A stretch of DNA of 26,772 bases, taken from positions 1 through 26,772 of the IMG/VR virus record IMGVR_UViG_3300044641_002523; one strand, given 5' to 3'. This document shows, piece after piece, positions 1-8,319 of the stretch; position 1 is the first letter of the stretch, and the number at the start of each line of letters is the position of its first letter. The stretch is from a virus. A program made the translations under genes and the position numbers. The notes beneath the pieces were generated by a model. That model did not search any database. It saw only the letters and a program-made list of their open reading frames with translations, and was not told the DNA's origin.

Positions 1-2561
1 GCGGAACCGCTGCGCCCGGTAATAGATATGCCAGTGACATACCCGCTTGTAACGCCAGCGGACAACTCAATAGTGCTGTCATCAAAATAGGTGTTTATGA
101 TTGCGGCGCTATTGGTGCTATACGTCCCTATTCTGCCAGAAGTCAGAGAACCGGAGATACCAACGCCGTAAGAGCCGGGAGAACCTGTGAATAGAGAGCC
201 GCCGTTAACGTAAAGCCTCGTCCCGGCTGGCGTTGCGGAGCCGATACCCAACCGGCCCGAAGCATCCAGCGTCATCGCCTGCGTGAAGCTGATGGGATTG
301 CCTGCGGTGCCGGAGGGTGCAATATCCCAGATGTGAGCGCCAGCACTTTGACGATAGCGTGTCGCAGCCGCGCTGGCTATATATCTATTTTCATATACAG
401 AATTTACGAAAATATTTTGCGCTAGTGACAAGAAGCTATTTGTCTCGTTGTTATACAAAGAGACGCCACCCTGCAACTGAAATGCCTTGTAGCCAACACC
501 CCAAGCACTCGGCGTAACACCCAGTCCGAGGTTGCCGGATGCGTCAAGCGTGGCCATAGTAGCGCCACCGGAATTACTGAACAAAAGCGCGTTGTTGCTG
601 GAGTTTGCTCCCAAGTAATATGCGCCAGCACTGGCATATCCAACGCTGATGGCATATTGCTCAGAGTTCGCAACAAAACTACTGCGGCCACCGTTTACAT
701 GGAATAAGGTTGCTGGAGACGACGTGCCAATGCCCACCAGCCCGCCTGAGGAAATATAAAGTCGGCCCGTAGACGCTGTGCGCGGATTACCGCCAAGAGC
801 GTTACTCTGGTAGATACCAAAGTCACCATACGCCATCTGATTACACAGAAGCGCCCAATTTCGAGACGCACTATCTGACGCAGCGTTCCACATCTCCAAC
901 TGAGAACCAGTTGTTCCATACAAGCGAAGTTGGGAGGATGTATTTGTTGCTGTTACATCTAGCGGGTAGCTTGGCGACGTAGTGCCAATACCCACCATCC
1001 CGCCGGCAGTGATACGCATGGTTTCTGTTGATGAACCATTACGATAAATGTGCGTATTGGCGTCGTAGTAGTTAACTGAACCACCATATCCCGTGTATAA
1101 GGCAGCTATGTTTGGTGACGAACCTGTAGATACACTTAACGCACCGGCTGTGATACGTTGAGCGCTGTCAATAGTAACCTGTCCTGTTTGTGCAGCGTTT
1201 CTAAAGAAATGGTTGTCTGCATCATAGTAGTTGCTAGAACCATTGTAACCAATGTTCAACTGCGCGAGCGTAGAGCCGCTACCTGAAATAACGGTAAACT
1301 TAGAGATTGGTGACGCAGTGCCGACGCCAAGCCGCTTATTCGTATTGTCCCAGAACAAGCTGCTATCTGAGCCATACGTTGTCGATCCGCCAAACGGAAT
1401 GTAGCCAGCGGTAAGCGAGGTGAGGCCGGTGCCGCCGCTAGAAACAGCAAGCGTAGCCGAAAGTCCAGCAGCAGTTCCCGTAGTATTCTGATTGAGCGTA
1501 GGGAACGTGCAGTTCGCAAGGTTTCCAGAAGCAGGAGTGCCGAGAGCACCACCATTGACAACGAAAGCACCAGCAGTCCCGGTGTTAACACCAAGCGCCG
1601 TAGCGACACCCGTTCCCGGTGTAGTCGTAGCGAGAGCGGTAAGACCAAGCGTAGTTCTAGCGGAACTAACGGACGCAAGGTCACTCAGGTTGTTAGCTGA
1701 CTGCAACACTGCGCTAGACGCCAGAGTAGCAGCAGACCCAAGGCCAAGGTTTGATCTAGCTGTGGACGCAGTGACATCGCTAAGGTTATTAGCCGTCTGC
1801 AAGAAGCTCGTAGCAGCCGCAGTAGCCGCAGTACCTAAGCCAAGGGCCGTCCGAGCACCAGCAGCATCCGTAGCGCCTGTGCCGCCCTGAGAGAGACCAA
1901 GAGTTCCACTTAGGTAGCTCGTGGTATCTAGAGACCAAGTGTTGGCCGCAGTCTTCTTAAGCAAACCACTCGTAGAACTGATAGCCGCAATGGCGTCTAG
2001 ATCAGCGTCCCAAGCCTGAACATTGGAGCCGATAGCAACACCGAGATTAGTTCTGGCAGTTGAGGCGTTACTCAGGTCAGCCAGATTGTTGGTCTTGACG
2101 AGCGCAGAGGCTAGAGTAGCCGCAGCACTTGAAGCGCTGTTAGCAGCAGCAGTGGCGCTGTTGGCTGCATTGGTTGCGTAGGTCGAAGCAGACGAAGCGG
2201 AACCAGCAGCAGCCGTAGCACTATTGGAAGCGTTGGTTGCACTGGTCGAACTATTTGAAGCTGAAGTGCTCGCTGAGGTAGCTGAGGAGCTTGCGGAGGT
2301 AGCACTACTTGCAGCAGCCGTGGCGCTATTGGAAGCACTTGCGGCACTGGTTGAAGCTGATGCGGCCTGACTGGTCGCAGTTGACGCAGAGGTGCCTGCG
2401 GACACTGAGTAACCCTGAGCACTTTGGGCTGACGTAGCGGCTGCTGTTTGTGACGCTAGGGCTGCGGTGGCCTGTGCGGTAGCTTGGGCCACAAGGTCTA
2501 CAGCGTTCTCGTATTCAGTAGGTGTAGGGTTTGTCCCTGAGAAAAATGATGAACTAGGCAA
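1..2561 (-). CDS. Long tail fibre protein (partial, C-terminus beyond left edge)
   Basis: One open frame runs without a stop from about 2561 to the left edge, at least 853 codons. No in-frame ATG occurs until about 1019 and a TGA lies in frame upstream, so the start must be a TTG (2561, with GGTGG five bases upstream) or a GTG (2570). Domains in order: a short N-terminus beginning PSSSFFSGTNPTPTEYENAV; about 100 residues of Ala/Ser/Thr repeats; three NNL(S/A)DL...TARTNLGLG-type fibre repeats; a GGTGATDAAGARTALGLG motif; then several copies of an LGIGTTSPS..LDVNGG-type repeat. The last repeat type is typical of fibres that end in an S74 endosialidase-type chaperone, which would lie outside the window. 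It starts right after the tail adaptor gene. The role is host receptor binding as a trimeric fibre; this is inferred from composition and repeats, and the receptor cannot be predicted. Confidence 0.88.
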   Translation of the reverse strand, partial: MPSSSFFSGTNPTPTEYENAVDLVAQATAQATAALASQTAAATSAQSAQGYSVSAGTSASTATSQAASASTSAASASNSATAAASSATSASSSATSASTSASNSSTSATNASNSATAAAGSASSASTYATNAANSATAAANSASSAAATLASALVKTNNLADLSNASTARTNLGVAIGSNVQAWDADLDAIAAISSTSGLLKKTAANTWSLDTTSYLSGTLGLSQGGTGATDAAGARTALGLGTAATAAATSFLQTANNLSDVTASTARSNLGLGSAATLASSAVLQSANNLSDLASVSSARTTLGLTALATTTPGTGVATALGVNTGTAGAFVVNGGALGTPASGNLANCTFPTLNQNTTGTAAGLSATLAVSSGGTGLTSLTAGYIPFGGSTTYGSDSSLFWDNTNKRLGVGTASPISKFTVISGSGSTLAQLNIGYNGSSNYYDADNHFFRNAAQTGQVTIDSAQRITAGALSVSTGSSPNIAALYTGYGGSVNYYDANTHIYRNGSSTETMRITAGGMVGIGTTSPSYPLDVTATNTSSQLRLYGTTGSQLEMWNAASDSASRNWALLCNQMAYGDFGIYQSNALGGNPRTASTGRLYISSGGLVGIGTSSPATLFHVNGGRSSFVANSEQYAISVGYASAGAYYLGANSSNNALLFSNSGGATMATLDASGNLGLGVTPSAWGVGYKAFQLQGGVSLYNNETNSFLSLAQNIFVNSVYENRYIASAAATRYRQSAGAHIWDIAPSGTAGNPISFTQAMTLDASGRLGIGSATPAGTRLYVNGGSLFTGSPGSYGVGISGSLTSGRIGTYSTNSAAIINTYFDDSTIELSAGVTSGYVTGISITGRSGS

Positions 2562-2563
2562 TC

Positions 2564-3199
2564 TTACCACCCATAGTATGGACCGACATAACTCGGTGAA
2601 GAATCATATGCGGACGATACGGATGCGTTCACTAGTTCATCCTGTAGCGCCATGAATTGTAACTGTTCGGCAATCTGAGTGTATGAAGCTTCAAACATCT
2701 GCTTGCGGTCATCTAGAAAATAGTCAGCCGCATAGGACAGCGCTGCATACACAAGGAGCGTAGGAGCCACTTCAGTAATCCAGTTGGTGTCTCTGTCAGC
2801 CACAAGACCTGAAGTATCCGCGTAGTAATGAATAAAGATATTCGTTCCAGCCGCAGGGAAAGGTCCGATGTGGAAGTTGCCGGAGATACGTGAGTAATAC
2901 CGAGGTGACCCTGAGATATTCTGGAAGTTCAGAATAGTCTGGTTGTCTACACGAACAAGGCTCTGCTGTTCTGCCGTGCTGTTGGTGTAGATATGGATTG
3001 CTTCGAGGTAATCACCGGGAACGGGAACCTTGTTGGTGCCGTCAGACACGAATACAGCAATCTTCTCCATAGCGGGGACACGAAGTTCACGCTGGATACG
3101 CTGGACACCAAAGTTTAGAAAAGTGTTTGTAAGGGTTGGCGTAATGTCACGCCGATTGAGTAACCCAAGGAATTGAGTTTTCACATCCAAATATGCCAA
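2564..3199 (-). CDS. Head-to-tail adaptor protein (P22 gp4 / SU10 adaptor-like)
   Basis: A 211-residue protein starting at TTG, with a good AGGAG six bases upstream (AAGGAGAAACCC-TTG). The N-terminal part (LLNRRDITPTLTNTFLNFGV, then RIQRELRVPAMEKIAVF) has the helical pattern of short-tailed phage adaptors. It is followed by a beta-rich middle with VPVPGDYLEAIHIY and a helical C-terminal part containing LLVYAALSYAADYFLDD. Length and pattern fit the family that docks under the portal and carries the nozzle. It lies downstream of the major capsid gene and just upstream of the long tail fibre, with no spacer between it and the fibre start. Assignment is by pattern recognition, not by a search; the main alternative is a generic head-completion protein. 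Confidence 0.75.
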   Translation of the reverse strand: MAYLDVKTQFLGLLNRRDITPTLTNTFLNFGVQRIQRELRVPAMEKIAVFVSDGTNKVPVPGDYLEAIHIYTNSTAEQQSLVRVDNQTILNFQNISGSPRYYSRISGNFHIGPFPAAGTNIFIHYYADTSGLVADRDTNWITEVAPTLLVYAALSYAADYFLDDRKQMFEASYTQIAEQLQFMALQDELVNASVSSAYDSSPSYVGPYYGW

Positions 3200-3213
3200 G
3201 GGTTTCTCCTTGC

Positions 3214-3519
3214 TTAAATTCGTTTAGTAGTCGTCAGGAAAGCATCGAGATTCTCTAGCTTTAAGCGAGCCACTATCTCTTTCGCTGTGACGTTTTTGTC
3301 CCAGATGTTGAAGCCCTCACGCATCCACTTCTCGACCACTACAGTGGGAATTGAAGCGACTCGGTGGTAGTCACCCATGCGGTTGTTGGCGCTTTCGTCT
3401 CTGGATTCTTTCAGTCGATCTAAGAAGGACTGAGGTATTGCTTGTTCCTTCTTGACGACGAGTTTCTCGTCAGAGTCTTCTTGGAAGGAAACTTCTGGAT
3501 TGATAAGTTCGGTTGCCAT
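3214..3519 (-). CDS. Conserved phage protein of unknown function, head region
   Basis: A 101-residue charged protein. It starts at ATG 3519, downstream of the capsid-gene terminator and 14 bases before the adaptor gene. The N-terminal 35 residues are acidic and probably disordered (SFQEDSDEKLVVKKEQ). The C-terminal half is compact, with WMREGFNIWDKNVTAKEIV and then LENLDAFLTTTKRI, which looks like a small conserved helical domain. I do not recognise a function. Its position between major capsid protein and tail adaptor suggests a minor head or connector component, or an assembly helper. No transmembrane segment or metal-binding motif is visible. Confidence 0.75.
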   Translation of the reverse strand: MATELINPEVSFQEDSDEKLVVKKEQAIPQSFLDRLKESRDESANNRMGDYHRVASIPTVVVEKWMREGFNIWDKNVTAKEIVARLKLENLDAFLTTTKRI

Positions 3520-3530
3520 GTATCCTAGCT

Positions 3531-3564
3531 AACAAAAAGAGGCCCAGATGTTACTCTGAGCCTC
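3531..3564 (-). terminator. Rho-independent terminator behind the major capsid gene
   Basis: On the minus strand a 10-bp stem (GAGGCTCAGA paired with TCTGGGCCTC, one G-T pair) closes a six-base loop and is followed by TTTTTGTT. It lies 51-84 bases past the major capsid stop codon. It probably ends, or partly ends, capsid transcription before the adaptor and tail-fibre genes. Confidence 0.85.
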
Positions 3565-3565
3565 C

Positions 3566-3594
3566 CAAGTAATACTTGTGTAACTAAAAGTTAC
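3566..3594. repeat. Two perfect short dyads between capsid stop and terminator
   Basis: CAAGTAATACTTG (3566-3578) is a palindrome with six-base arms around a central A. GTAACTAAAAGTTAC (3580-3594) has six-base arms around AAA. With the terminator at 3531-3564 they form three hairpins in a row in the 3' end of the capsid transcript. They could stabilise that mRNA or bind a protein; neither role is shown by the sequence. Confidence 0.6.
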
Positions 3595-3614
3595 GTGTGG
3601 CGAAGCCTAGCGGC

Positions 3615-4577
3615 TTACGCAGCCTTACGGATGATGCCCGAAGAACCATAGTGCTTATGTTTCAAGGACATCTCGCCGACAATGAGGTGACGCTCGCTGT
3701 CGCCAATTTTCGCCAACGGCTCACGAGTCCACGGACGAAGGACGCAGAGCTTCCACATGTCCGGGTCGAACACGAGATGGTCGTCAGCGGCCATAAATCT
3801 ATTAAGTATAACCTTGACTTCCCCGTACGGACTTACATATAAATCAACGACGTTTACAATTCGGCGAGCAGCGTCAGCATCAGCGTTATCGGCAAAGCGA
3901 TAGCGACCCGAGGCCGAAGCGAAACCGGCGATGCCGAGAGCTTCACCCGGAGGAATCATCAGGTAACGCGGGTCAGCACCGTTGGCGAACAGAGCCGCGA
4001 GGACCGTGTTCAGGTTCGTCTCAGACATGGCAGTCGAGGTGCCACCCGTCTTCGTCAGCAGAGCCGAGTAAGTCGAGGAGTCAACCTGAGCCTGAAAGGA
4101 CTTCATGGTGCGAGCAGCGTCAGACGCGACGTTCGCAGAGTTACCAAGCGACGTAAGCGTGACGTTGTTGAGGGTGCCAGCACCACCAGCCTGCTTGTTG
4201 AGCATAACGTATTCGAGGTCGCGCTTAAGTTCAGCAGCGCGCTTCGAAAGCTGATAGGCGGTTTCCTTAGCGCGACCGTAGGTGCTGACCTTATCGGTGG
4301 TCGTCGCAACCTTAATGGCCTTCGCCAGAATCTGGGTGTAGCTCGTGCGGACGGTCGTCGGCGCAGCCGCAACTTCCGAAGCATCGAAGCCATCATACTG
4401 AGCGTTAGCAGCGGCAGAGGCGAGCGTGTCTTCCTGCCACTGGAAAAGGACGTTGTTGACGCTTTCCTTGCCAATCATGGACTGGAAGGGAGTCGTCGTG
4501 GGGGAGATGTTGGTGATGATGTCTGAGACATCTTCCTTCTTACCAATCACCTCATAAACGGTATACGTATTAGCCAT
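3615..4577 (-). CDS. Major capsid protein (SU10 / DUF5309-type HK97 fold)
   Basis: A 320-residue protein. The N-terminus has the hallmark pattern of the SU10-type major head protein family: VSDIITNISPTTTPFQSMIG followed by VNNVLFQWQEDTLAS. A helical segment with AYQLSKRAAELKRDLEY (the spine-helix region) comes next. The C-terminal half has beta-rich segments (VVDLYVSPYGEVKVILNRFM, then WTREPLAKIGDSERHLIVGE) typical of the P- and A-domains of an HK97-fold shell protein. It follows the scaffold gene directly and is followed by a strong terminator, the classic high-expression arrangement. The start at ATG 4577 is supported by the family-like N-terminus; the only AAGGA is 12 bases upstream, further than usual. 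No fused scaffold domain is visible, in line with a separate scaffold gene. Confidence 0.92.
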   Translation of the reverse strand: MANTYTVYEVIGKKEDVSDIITNISPTTTPFQSMIGKESVNNVLFQWQEDTLASAAANAQYDGFDASEVAAAPTTVRTSYTQILAKAIKVATTTDKVSTYGRAKETAYQLSKRAAELKRDLEYVMLNKQAGGAGTLNNVTLTSLGNSANVASDAARTMKSFQAQVDSSTYSALLTKTGGTSTAMSETNLNTVLAALFANGADPRYLMIPPGEALGIAGFASASGRYRFADNADADAARRIVNVVDLYVSPYGEVKVILNRFMAADDHLVFDPDMWKLCVLRPWTREPLAKIGDSERHLIVGEMSLKHKHYGSSGIIRKAA

Positions 4578-4595
4578 TTGAAATTGTATTCCTTA

Positions 4596-4610
4596 GAAGT
4601 CGGAGACTTC
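4596..4610 (-). promoter_or_regulatory. Perfect hairpin in the leader of the capsid gene
   Basis: GAAGTC-TCC-GACTTC on the minus strand has a six-base-pair stem and a three-base loop. It sits 18 bases upstream of the capsid start and just before the AAGGA that is the only Shine-Dalgarno candidate. No T-run follows, so it is not a typical terminator. A role in mRNA processing, stability or presenting the ribosome site is inferred only. Confidence 0.5.
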
Positions 4611-4627
4611 GTCCCCGTAAAATAGTT

Positions 4628-5704
4628 TTAGTTTTCCCATTGAGCCAGAAACGCATCTGCTGCGTCATCAACAGAACCACTCTGCTGAAGCTTCTTCAGC
4701 ATGGCGCGATTAGGGTCAGCCTTAGCACTCTTGACGACTTCATCCGGCGTTCCCTTAATGATACGCTTCGGAGTCTTGTCGATTTTCTTCGTCTTAGTGA
4801 CGGCTGTCTTACCCTTTTGATACTGCATGGCCATGTGTAAAATCTTGAAAGCCACAGGATCAACCATCTCGTTGACGACCTGTGCATCCATTCCTGAACT
4901 AACTGCAAACGAACGGATGTCATTATACATCTGTTCATTCCACCCAGGAATCCCCGTCTTCGGGTCCGTAAGTGTCTTGATAGCTTCGCGGGCCATCTGC
5001 ATCATCTGCTGCTGGCGTTGATCCTGAGCAGCCTTGATTACTCCATCAAGCTCCGTCTCCAGATAGCGGACATTATCGAAGGCACGATTAGCCGCGTCTG
5101 ACAGTGCTGAGAGTTCCTCAGAGCTAACATTAGGGTCTTTGGTCAACGCCAAGAAGTTGATGTTTGCGTAAGGTGCCGCCTGCTCCTTGGCTCTCGCTAG
5201 GAGTGCTTCAAGTCCAGTTACGTGGCGTGTTGCTACGTCTTCAGCACGTTTCTTTAGTTCGGCTGCTTCTTGGGATTTGCGAGTGAGTGAGGCTTCCTGT
5301 CCATACAGTCGCTTCAGGTCTTTGACTGTGGCGGTTACTTCCTGCCCATCAATCTTGATCTTTACGACTGCATCTTCCGAAGCTTCCACAACCTTCTTAG
5401 GTTTCTCAGTGGCTTCTTCAGTCTCTTCAGGCTCCTCGGTGTCGTCTTCTTCACCTTCGGTATCTTCAGGTTCCTCTTCGTCCTCTGGACTTTCGTCGGA
5501 GTCTTCAGTAGCGGAGCTACGTCCGCCTTCAGGTTCCTCAGTGTCGTCGGTTTCTGACGGCTCTTCTTCCTCTTCGTCTGGTTCTTCAGATGGCTTTTCG
5601 GCGTCCTGAACCATACGCTTGAAAAATTCGTCGGCTCCAGTATCGGTGCCGTCTAGTTCTTTGGCAGCGTCCAGCGGTAATTCGCCTTGGATAGCTGATT
5701 GCAT
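4628..5704 (-). CDS. Capsid scaffolding protein
   Basis: A 358-residue protein immediately upstream of the major capsid gene. Residues about 25-95 are extremely acidic (runs of E, D, S, P and T) and probably disordered. Residues about 120-330 are helical and charged, with a KKRAEDVATRHVTGLEALLA-like coiled-coil pattern, and the C-terminus ends KKLQQSGSVDDAADAFLAQW. Acidic disordered head plus helical body plus position before the capsid gene is the usual picture of a tailed-phage scaffold, which fills the procapsid and leaves before or during DNA packaging. The start ATG overlaps the stop of the preceding gene as TAATG, so translation is coupled. No protease motif was seen, so the scaffold is probably not self-cleaving. 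Confidence 0.82.
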   Translation of the reverse strand: MQSAIQGELPLDAAKELDGTDTGADEFFKRMVQDAEKPSEEPDEEEEEPSETDDTEEPEGGRSSATEDSDESPEDEEEPEDTEGEEDDTEEPEETEEATEKPKKVVEASEDAVVKIKIDGQEVTATVKDLKRLYGQEASLTRKSQEAAELKKRAEDVATRHVTGLEALLARAKEQAAPYANINFLALTKDPNVSSEELSALSDAANRAFDNVRYLETELDGVIKAAQDQRQQQMMQMAREAIKTLTDPKTGIPGWNEQMYNDIRSFAVSSGMDAQVVNEMVDPVAFKILHMAMQYQKGKTAVTKTKKIDKTPKRIIKGTPDEVVKSAKADPNRAMLKKLQQSGSVDDAADAFLAQWEN

Positions 5705-5958
5705 TAGTCGCTTTCTCTTTCATTCTTTTCGTGGATGGCTTTAGCAGCGTCCACGTAAGACATCATGATACCGAGGACTTCATCCACGGCTCTGTGTTGG
5801 TAGAATAGGTTCTCACGCTGGTCGTATTGCTCAGGCTTTGTCTGACCAATGGATTCCAGCGTAAGTTCTTTGTAGTGGTTGAAGAACCACATAATGTCGG
5901 GGTTATCGAAGAGAGAGGCCGCAATGGCCCCCCTCCTCACAATGTCATCTTCAGTCAT
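5704..5958 (-). CDS. Small helical protein of unknown function
   Basis: An 84-residue protein beginning MTEDDIVRRGAIAASLF, with mainly helical composition (DIMWFFNHYKELTLESIG, then VDEVLGIMMSYVDAAKAIHE). No signal peptide or transmembrane segment is seen. It overlaps the scaffold gene start by TAATG and follows the 63-residue basic protein after six bases. Function not recognised. Its place between portal and scaffold suggests a head-assembly role. Confidence 0.75.
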   Translation of the reverse strand: MTEDDIVRRGAIAASLFDNPDIMWFFNHYKELTLESIGQTKPEQYDQRENLFYQHRAVDEVLGIMMSYVDAAKAIHEKNERESD

Positions 5959-5964
5959 TCAGCG

Positions 5965-6156
5965 TTAGCAGCGACCGAAAGTCTTCCCAGTCCCCATGCC
6001 GACTTTGGCATCCTTATTCGGAGCCTTGCCGCCTTTGGCAGAACCACGAGCACCTACGCCCTGCTTCGAGCCAGCCGGAACCTTCGAGGGAGCCTTGCGG
6101 CTACGGCCACCGGGGATACCAGCCGTGGGCTTTTTGTCCTTAGAACCAATAGCCAT
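5965..6156 (-). CDS. Small Gly/Lys/Arg-rich basic protein
   Basis: 63 residues beginning MAIGSKDKKPTAGIPGG. It is strongly basic, rich in Gly, Lys, Ala and Pro and almost without hydrophobic residues, so probably disordered. I chose ATG 6156 rather than the in-frame ATG at 6177 because AGGAG lies six to ten bases upstream and the ATG overlaps the stop of the 41-residue gene as TAATG. Composition suggests nucleic-acid or capsid-interior binding, but this is inference. It ends in KTFGRC, leaving a single cysteine at the C-terminus. Confidence 0.7.
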   Translation of the reverse strand: MAIGSKDKKPTAGIPGGRSRKAPSKVPAGSKQGVGARGSAKGGKAPNKDAKVGMGTGKTFGRC

Positions 6157-6281
6157 TATTTTTTCTCCTGCGTCCACGGGTCCGGCTTCGGCGGTTCATA
6201 GTTCTTTTCGCCGGTATAAATGTAAGCTTCCTTAGACACTGTTTCGGGATTAGGTAGCGTAGGTTTTACAATTTTATCCAT
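6156..6281 (-). CDS. 41-residue proline-rich protein
   Basis: A short frame reading MDKIVKPTLPNPETVSKEAY and ending WTQEKK. Its ATG (6281) lies inside the last codons of the portal gene (8-base overlap) and its stop overlaps the next start as TAATG. It therefore fills the portal-to-basic-protein gap exactly, which supports it as a real gene despite its size. Pro and charged residues dominate; no domain is recognised. It could also act mainly as a translational bridge to the downstream gene. Confidence 0.62.
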   Translation of the reverse strand: MDKIVKPTLPNPETVSKEAYIYTGEKNYEPPKPDPWTQEKK

Positions 6282-8316
6282 TAGGACTCACAATGTTGGT
6301 CTGTTTAATTTCTGTAGCTGCTGTACGTTCCGCGAGGTCCATCTCACGTTGCGCCACATCAACCTTATTGTTGACATCAAGGTCTTTGCGCTCTGCGTCA
6401 CGCTGTTTAATCATAGCGTCCACAGCAGCCTTGTTCTGCTCAAGGCCAACCTTAGCTTGGTCGATCTGAGCATTGGCCTGAACCTTGCCCTGAGTAGACT
6501 GAGCGGTAATCAGAGCAGCCTGAGCCTTCATGGTCTCATTCTGCATCTGCTGGAGAGCCAGCGGATCAGGTTGCGGAGGCGGCACTTGGTTCGGAGGCGT
6601 CAAGTAGTCATTGATTGCAGGCATACCACGCAACTTCATGACATCCGATGCAAGCTTGTAAGCATTCGGCATCTGGAACATAGGAGCGAACGCAGGGTTC
6701 TGCGTAATGAACGCCGCCATCTCCAAACGCTTCTGAGCCTCTGTGTCATGCTCACGGTAACCTAGATGCAAGCTTACGCTCACAGTCTTACGGTCACGCC
6801 ATGAGCTAGGCTTCACTTTCACCCAGTTACCGGCCAACTCAACAATCTTCTCTTTGTCCTCTTTAGCCACCACAAGGCTGTAGACCTTCAGGTAAAGAGG
6901 AATTAGGAAGTTGTTCGCAAAGTTACGCGCGATGACTTTCTGCCGCGTTTGCGAGAGAGAAACCAAACGCTCCACCATTGCGTCAGAGTTTTGCGACGAG
7001 ATGGCATCCTTGTTGAGACCCTGTGATAGCGAAGAGATACCAGTCGTCTCTTCAGTCTGACTCTTGATTAGTTCCAGCGTCTGATACACAAATGGATTAA
7101 GAGGTGCCTGCTCCAGAGGGCTAATAGCATCAGGGCGCGTGACGTTAACCAAGCCACCAAGACGATTATCCAGAAGCTCTCTTGGATTCGTAAGGCCACC
7201 CTTGAGGACGGTGTATCTAGGATTGACCGTAATCGTAGCATGGTCAACGATAGCTCTCGTGAGAACTGTTCTGACATTCTGACTGGGGATAACGCGGGCA
7301 GCAAAGTTGTTACCGTAGAATGAATGTGGAATCGGAAGCGGCGCAAAGACCACGAAGGGCAGATCGTCTACTTCCTGAATCTCTAGGGTCACATTGCCTG
7401 CTCTAACAATCTTGTAGAGCTTGGCGTGCTTGTCGCCCTGACGTTTGAACTTCCAGTAACACTCGTGAACAAGGATGGTCTTGAGTTCATCCTGCTGTTC
7501 AGAGGAGTCAATCTTGAAGCCAGCGTCGAGTTGCTGAAAGCGCGCCCATGTTTCTGGAAGGGCCTGCAAGGTCAGCTTGTCTTCGACACGGGAGATGCTC
7601 TCGACCTTCTTCTGGTCAAAACCCATCTTGATGAGTTCATCTTTGGTCTTAAGAGAGCGATGGTCACAGAAGTATTCGGGGCCGAGATGCTTCGCCTGCG
7701 GTTCAACACAGAACTCTTCTGGATTGAGGACTTCAATGCGAACCTGAGAGGAGTCGCGCTTGCGAGTAAGCTTACCACTATACAGCCCCGGCTGATCTTC
7801 GTCAGCTTCAGCCTGTAGGTCGCTAATGTCTTCTTCAGCAGCCAACGCCATGACTTCATCTTCAGTCAGGTCGTCAAACTCTTCCTCAATGTTCTCTTCG
7901 TTCTCTTCCCAGTAGACCTTCGCAACACCTACGCGAGCAATCAACCCATCATGGATGACATCAGAGAAGATGTGGTATCCATCATTCTGCCTGAACACGA
8001 CGTAGTCGCAGTAAGCCGTAGCAATACGTGCTTCTTCAGCATCTTCAGGTGAATTAGGGTCGAACTTAGCAATCTCTCGTCCAGCAGAGAATGTCTCAAG
8101 AAGCTGTGCTTTCATCGATTCTACGGCGTCGTAGACTTCCGTAGAGATGAAGCTTGACGAACCAGCCGACTGTCTTAGCGGCAGTTCCCCGTTGTAGTAA
8201 CTCATCGCTTTTTCGCGTTCACGAGAGAGCTTTGCGTTATACCAGATGAGACTTTCGTTAATCTTTCTATCAATGAGGACACCAATCGCCTCATCAGTCA
8301 ACTGCTTGTCCTTCAT
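6274..8316 (-). CDS. Portal protein
   Basis: A 680-residue protein that forms the dodecameric DNA channel at the capsid vertex. The N-terminal helix-rich part (residues 1-110: WYNAKLSREREKAMSYYNGE, then SSFISTEVYDAVESMKAQLL) matches the entry region of podovirus portals. Residues about 137-177 are a very acidic insertion. The middle contains IEVLNPEEFCVEPQAK and LPFVVFAPLPIPHSFYGNNF, the usual wing and clip pattern. The last 100 residues are a long coiled coil rich in Gln, Ala and Lys, like a barrel extension. Length is typical of P22/SU10-type portals. The start is three bases after the terminase stop (TAG-TCG-ATG), with AAAGG upstream. Terminase neighbours support the call. Confidence 0.93.
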   Translation of the reverse strand: MKDKQLTDEAIGVLIDRKINESLIWYNAKLSREREKAMSYYNGELPLRQSAGSSSFISTEVYDAVESMKAQLLETFSAGREIAKFDPNSPEDAEEARIATAYCDYVVFRQNDGYHIFSDVIHDGLIARVGVAKVYWEENEENIEEEFDDLTEDEVMALAAEEDISDLQAEADEDQPGLYSGKLTRKRDSSQVRIEVLNPEEFCVEPQAKHLGPEYFCDHRSLKTKDELIKMGFDQKKVESISRVEDKLTLQALPETWARFQQLDAGFKIDSSEQQDELKTILVHECYWKFKRQGDKHAKLYKIVRAGNVTLEIQEVDDLPFVVFAPLPIPHSFYGNNFAARVIPSQNVRTVLTRAIVDHATITVNPRYTVLKGGLTNPRELLDNRLGGLVNVTRPDAISPLEQAPLNPFVYQTLELIKSQTEETTGISSLSQGLNKDAISSQNSDAMVERLVSLSQTRQKVIARNFANNFLIPLYLKVYSLVVAKEDKEKIVELAGNWVKVKPSSWRDRKTVSVSLHLGYREHDTEAQKRLEMAAFITQNPAFAPMFQMPNAYKLASDVMKLRGMPAINDYLTPPNQVPPPQPDPLALQQMQNETMKAQAALITAQSTQGKVQANAQIDQAKVGLEQNKAAVDAMIKQRDAERKDLDVNNKVDVAQREMDLAERTAATEIKQTNIVSPNG

Positions 8317-8319
8317 CGA

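Noticed and set aside
5187-5609. 140-codon Ser-rich plus frame opposite the scaffold
   Set aside because: Mirror of the Glu/Asp-rich scaffold region.
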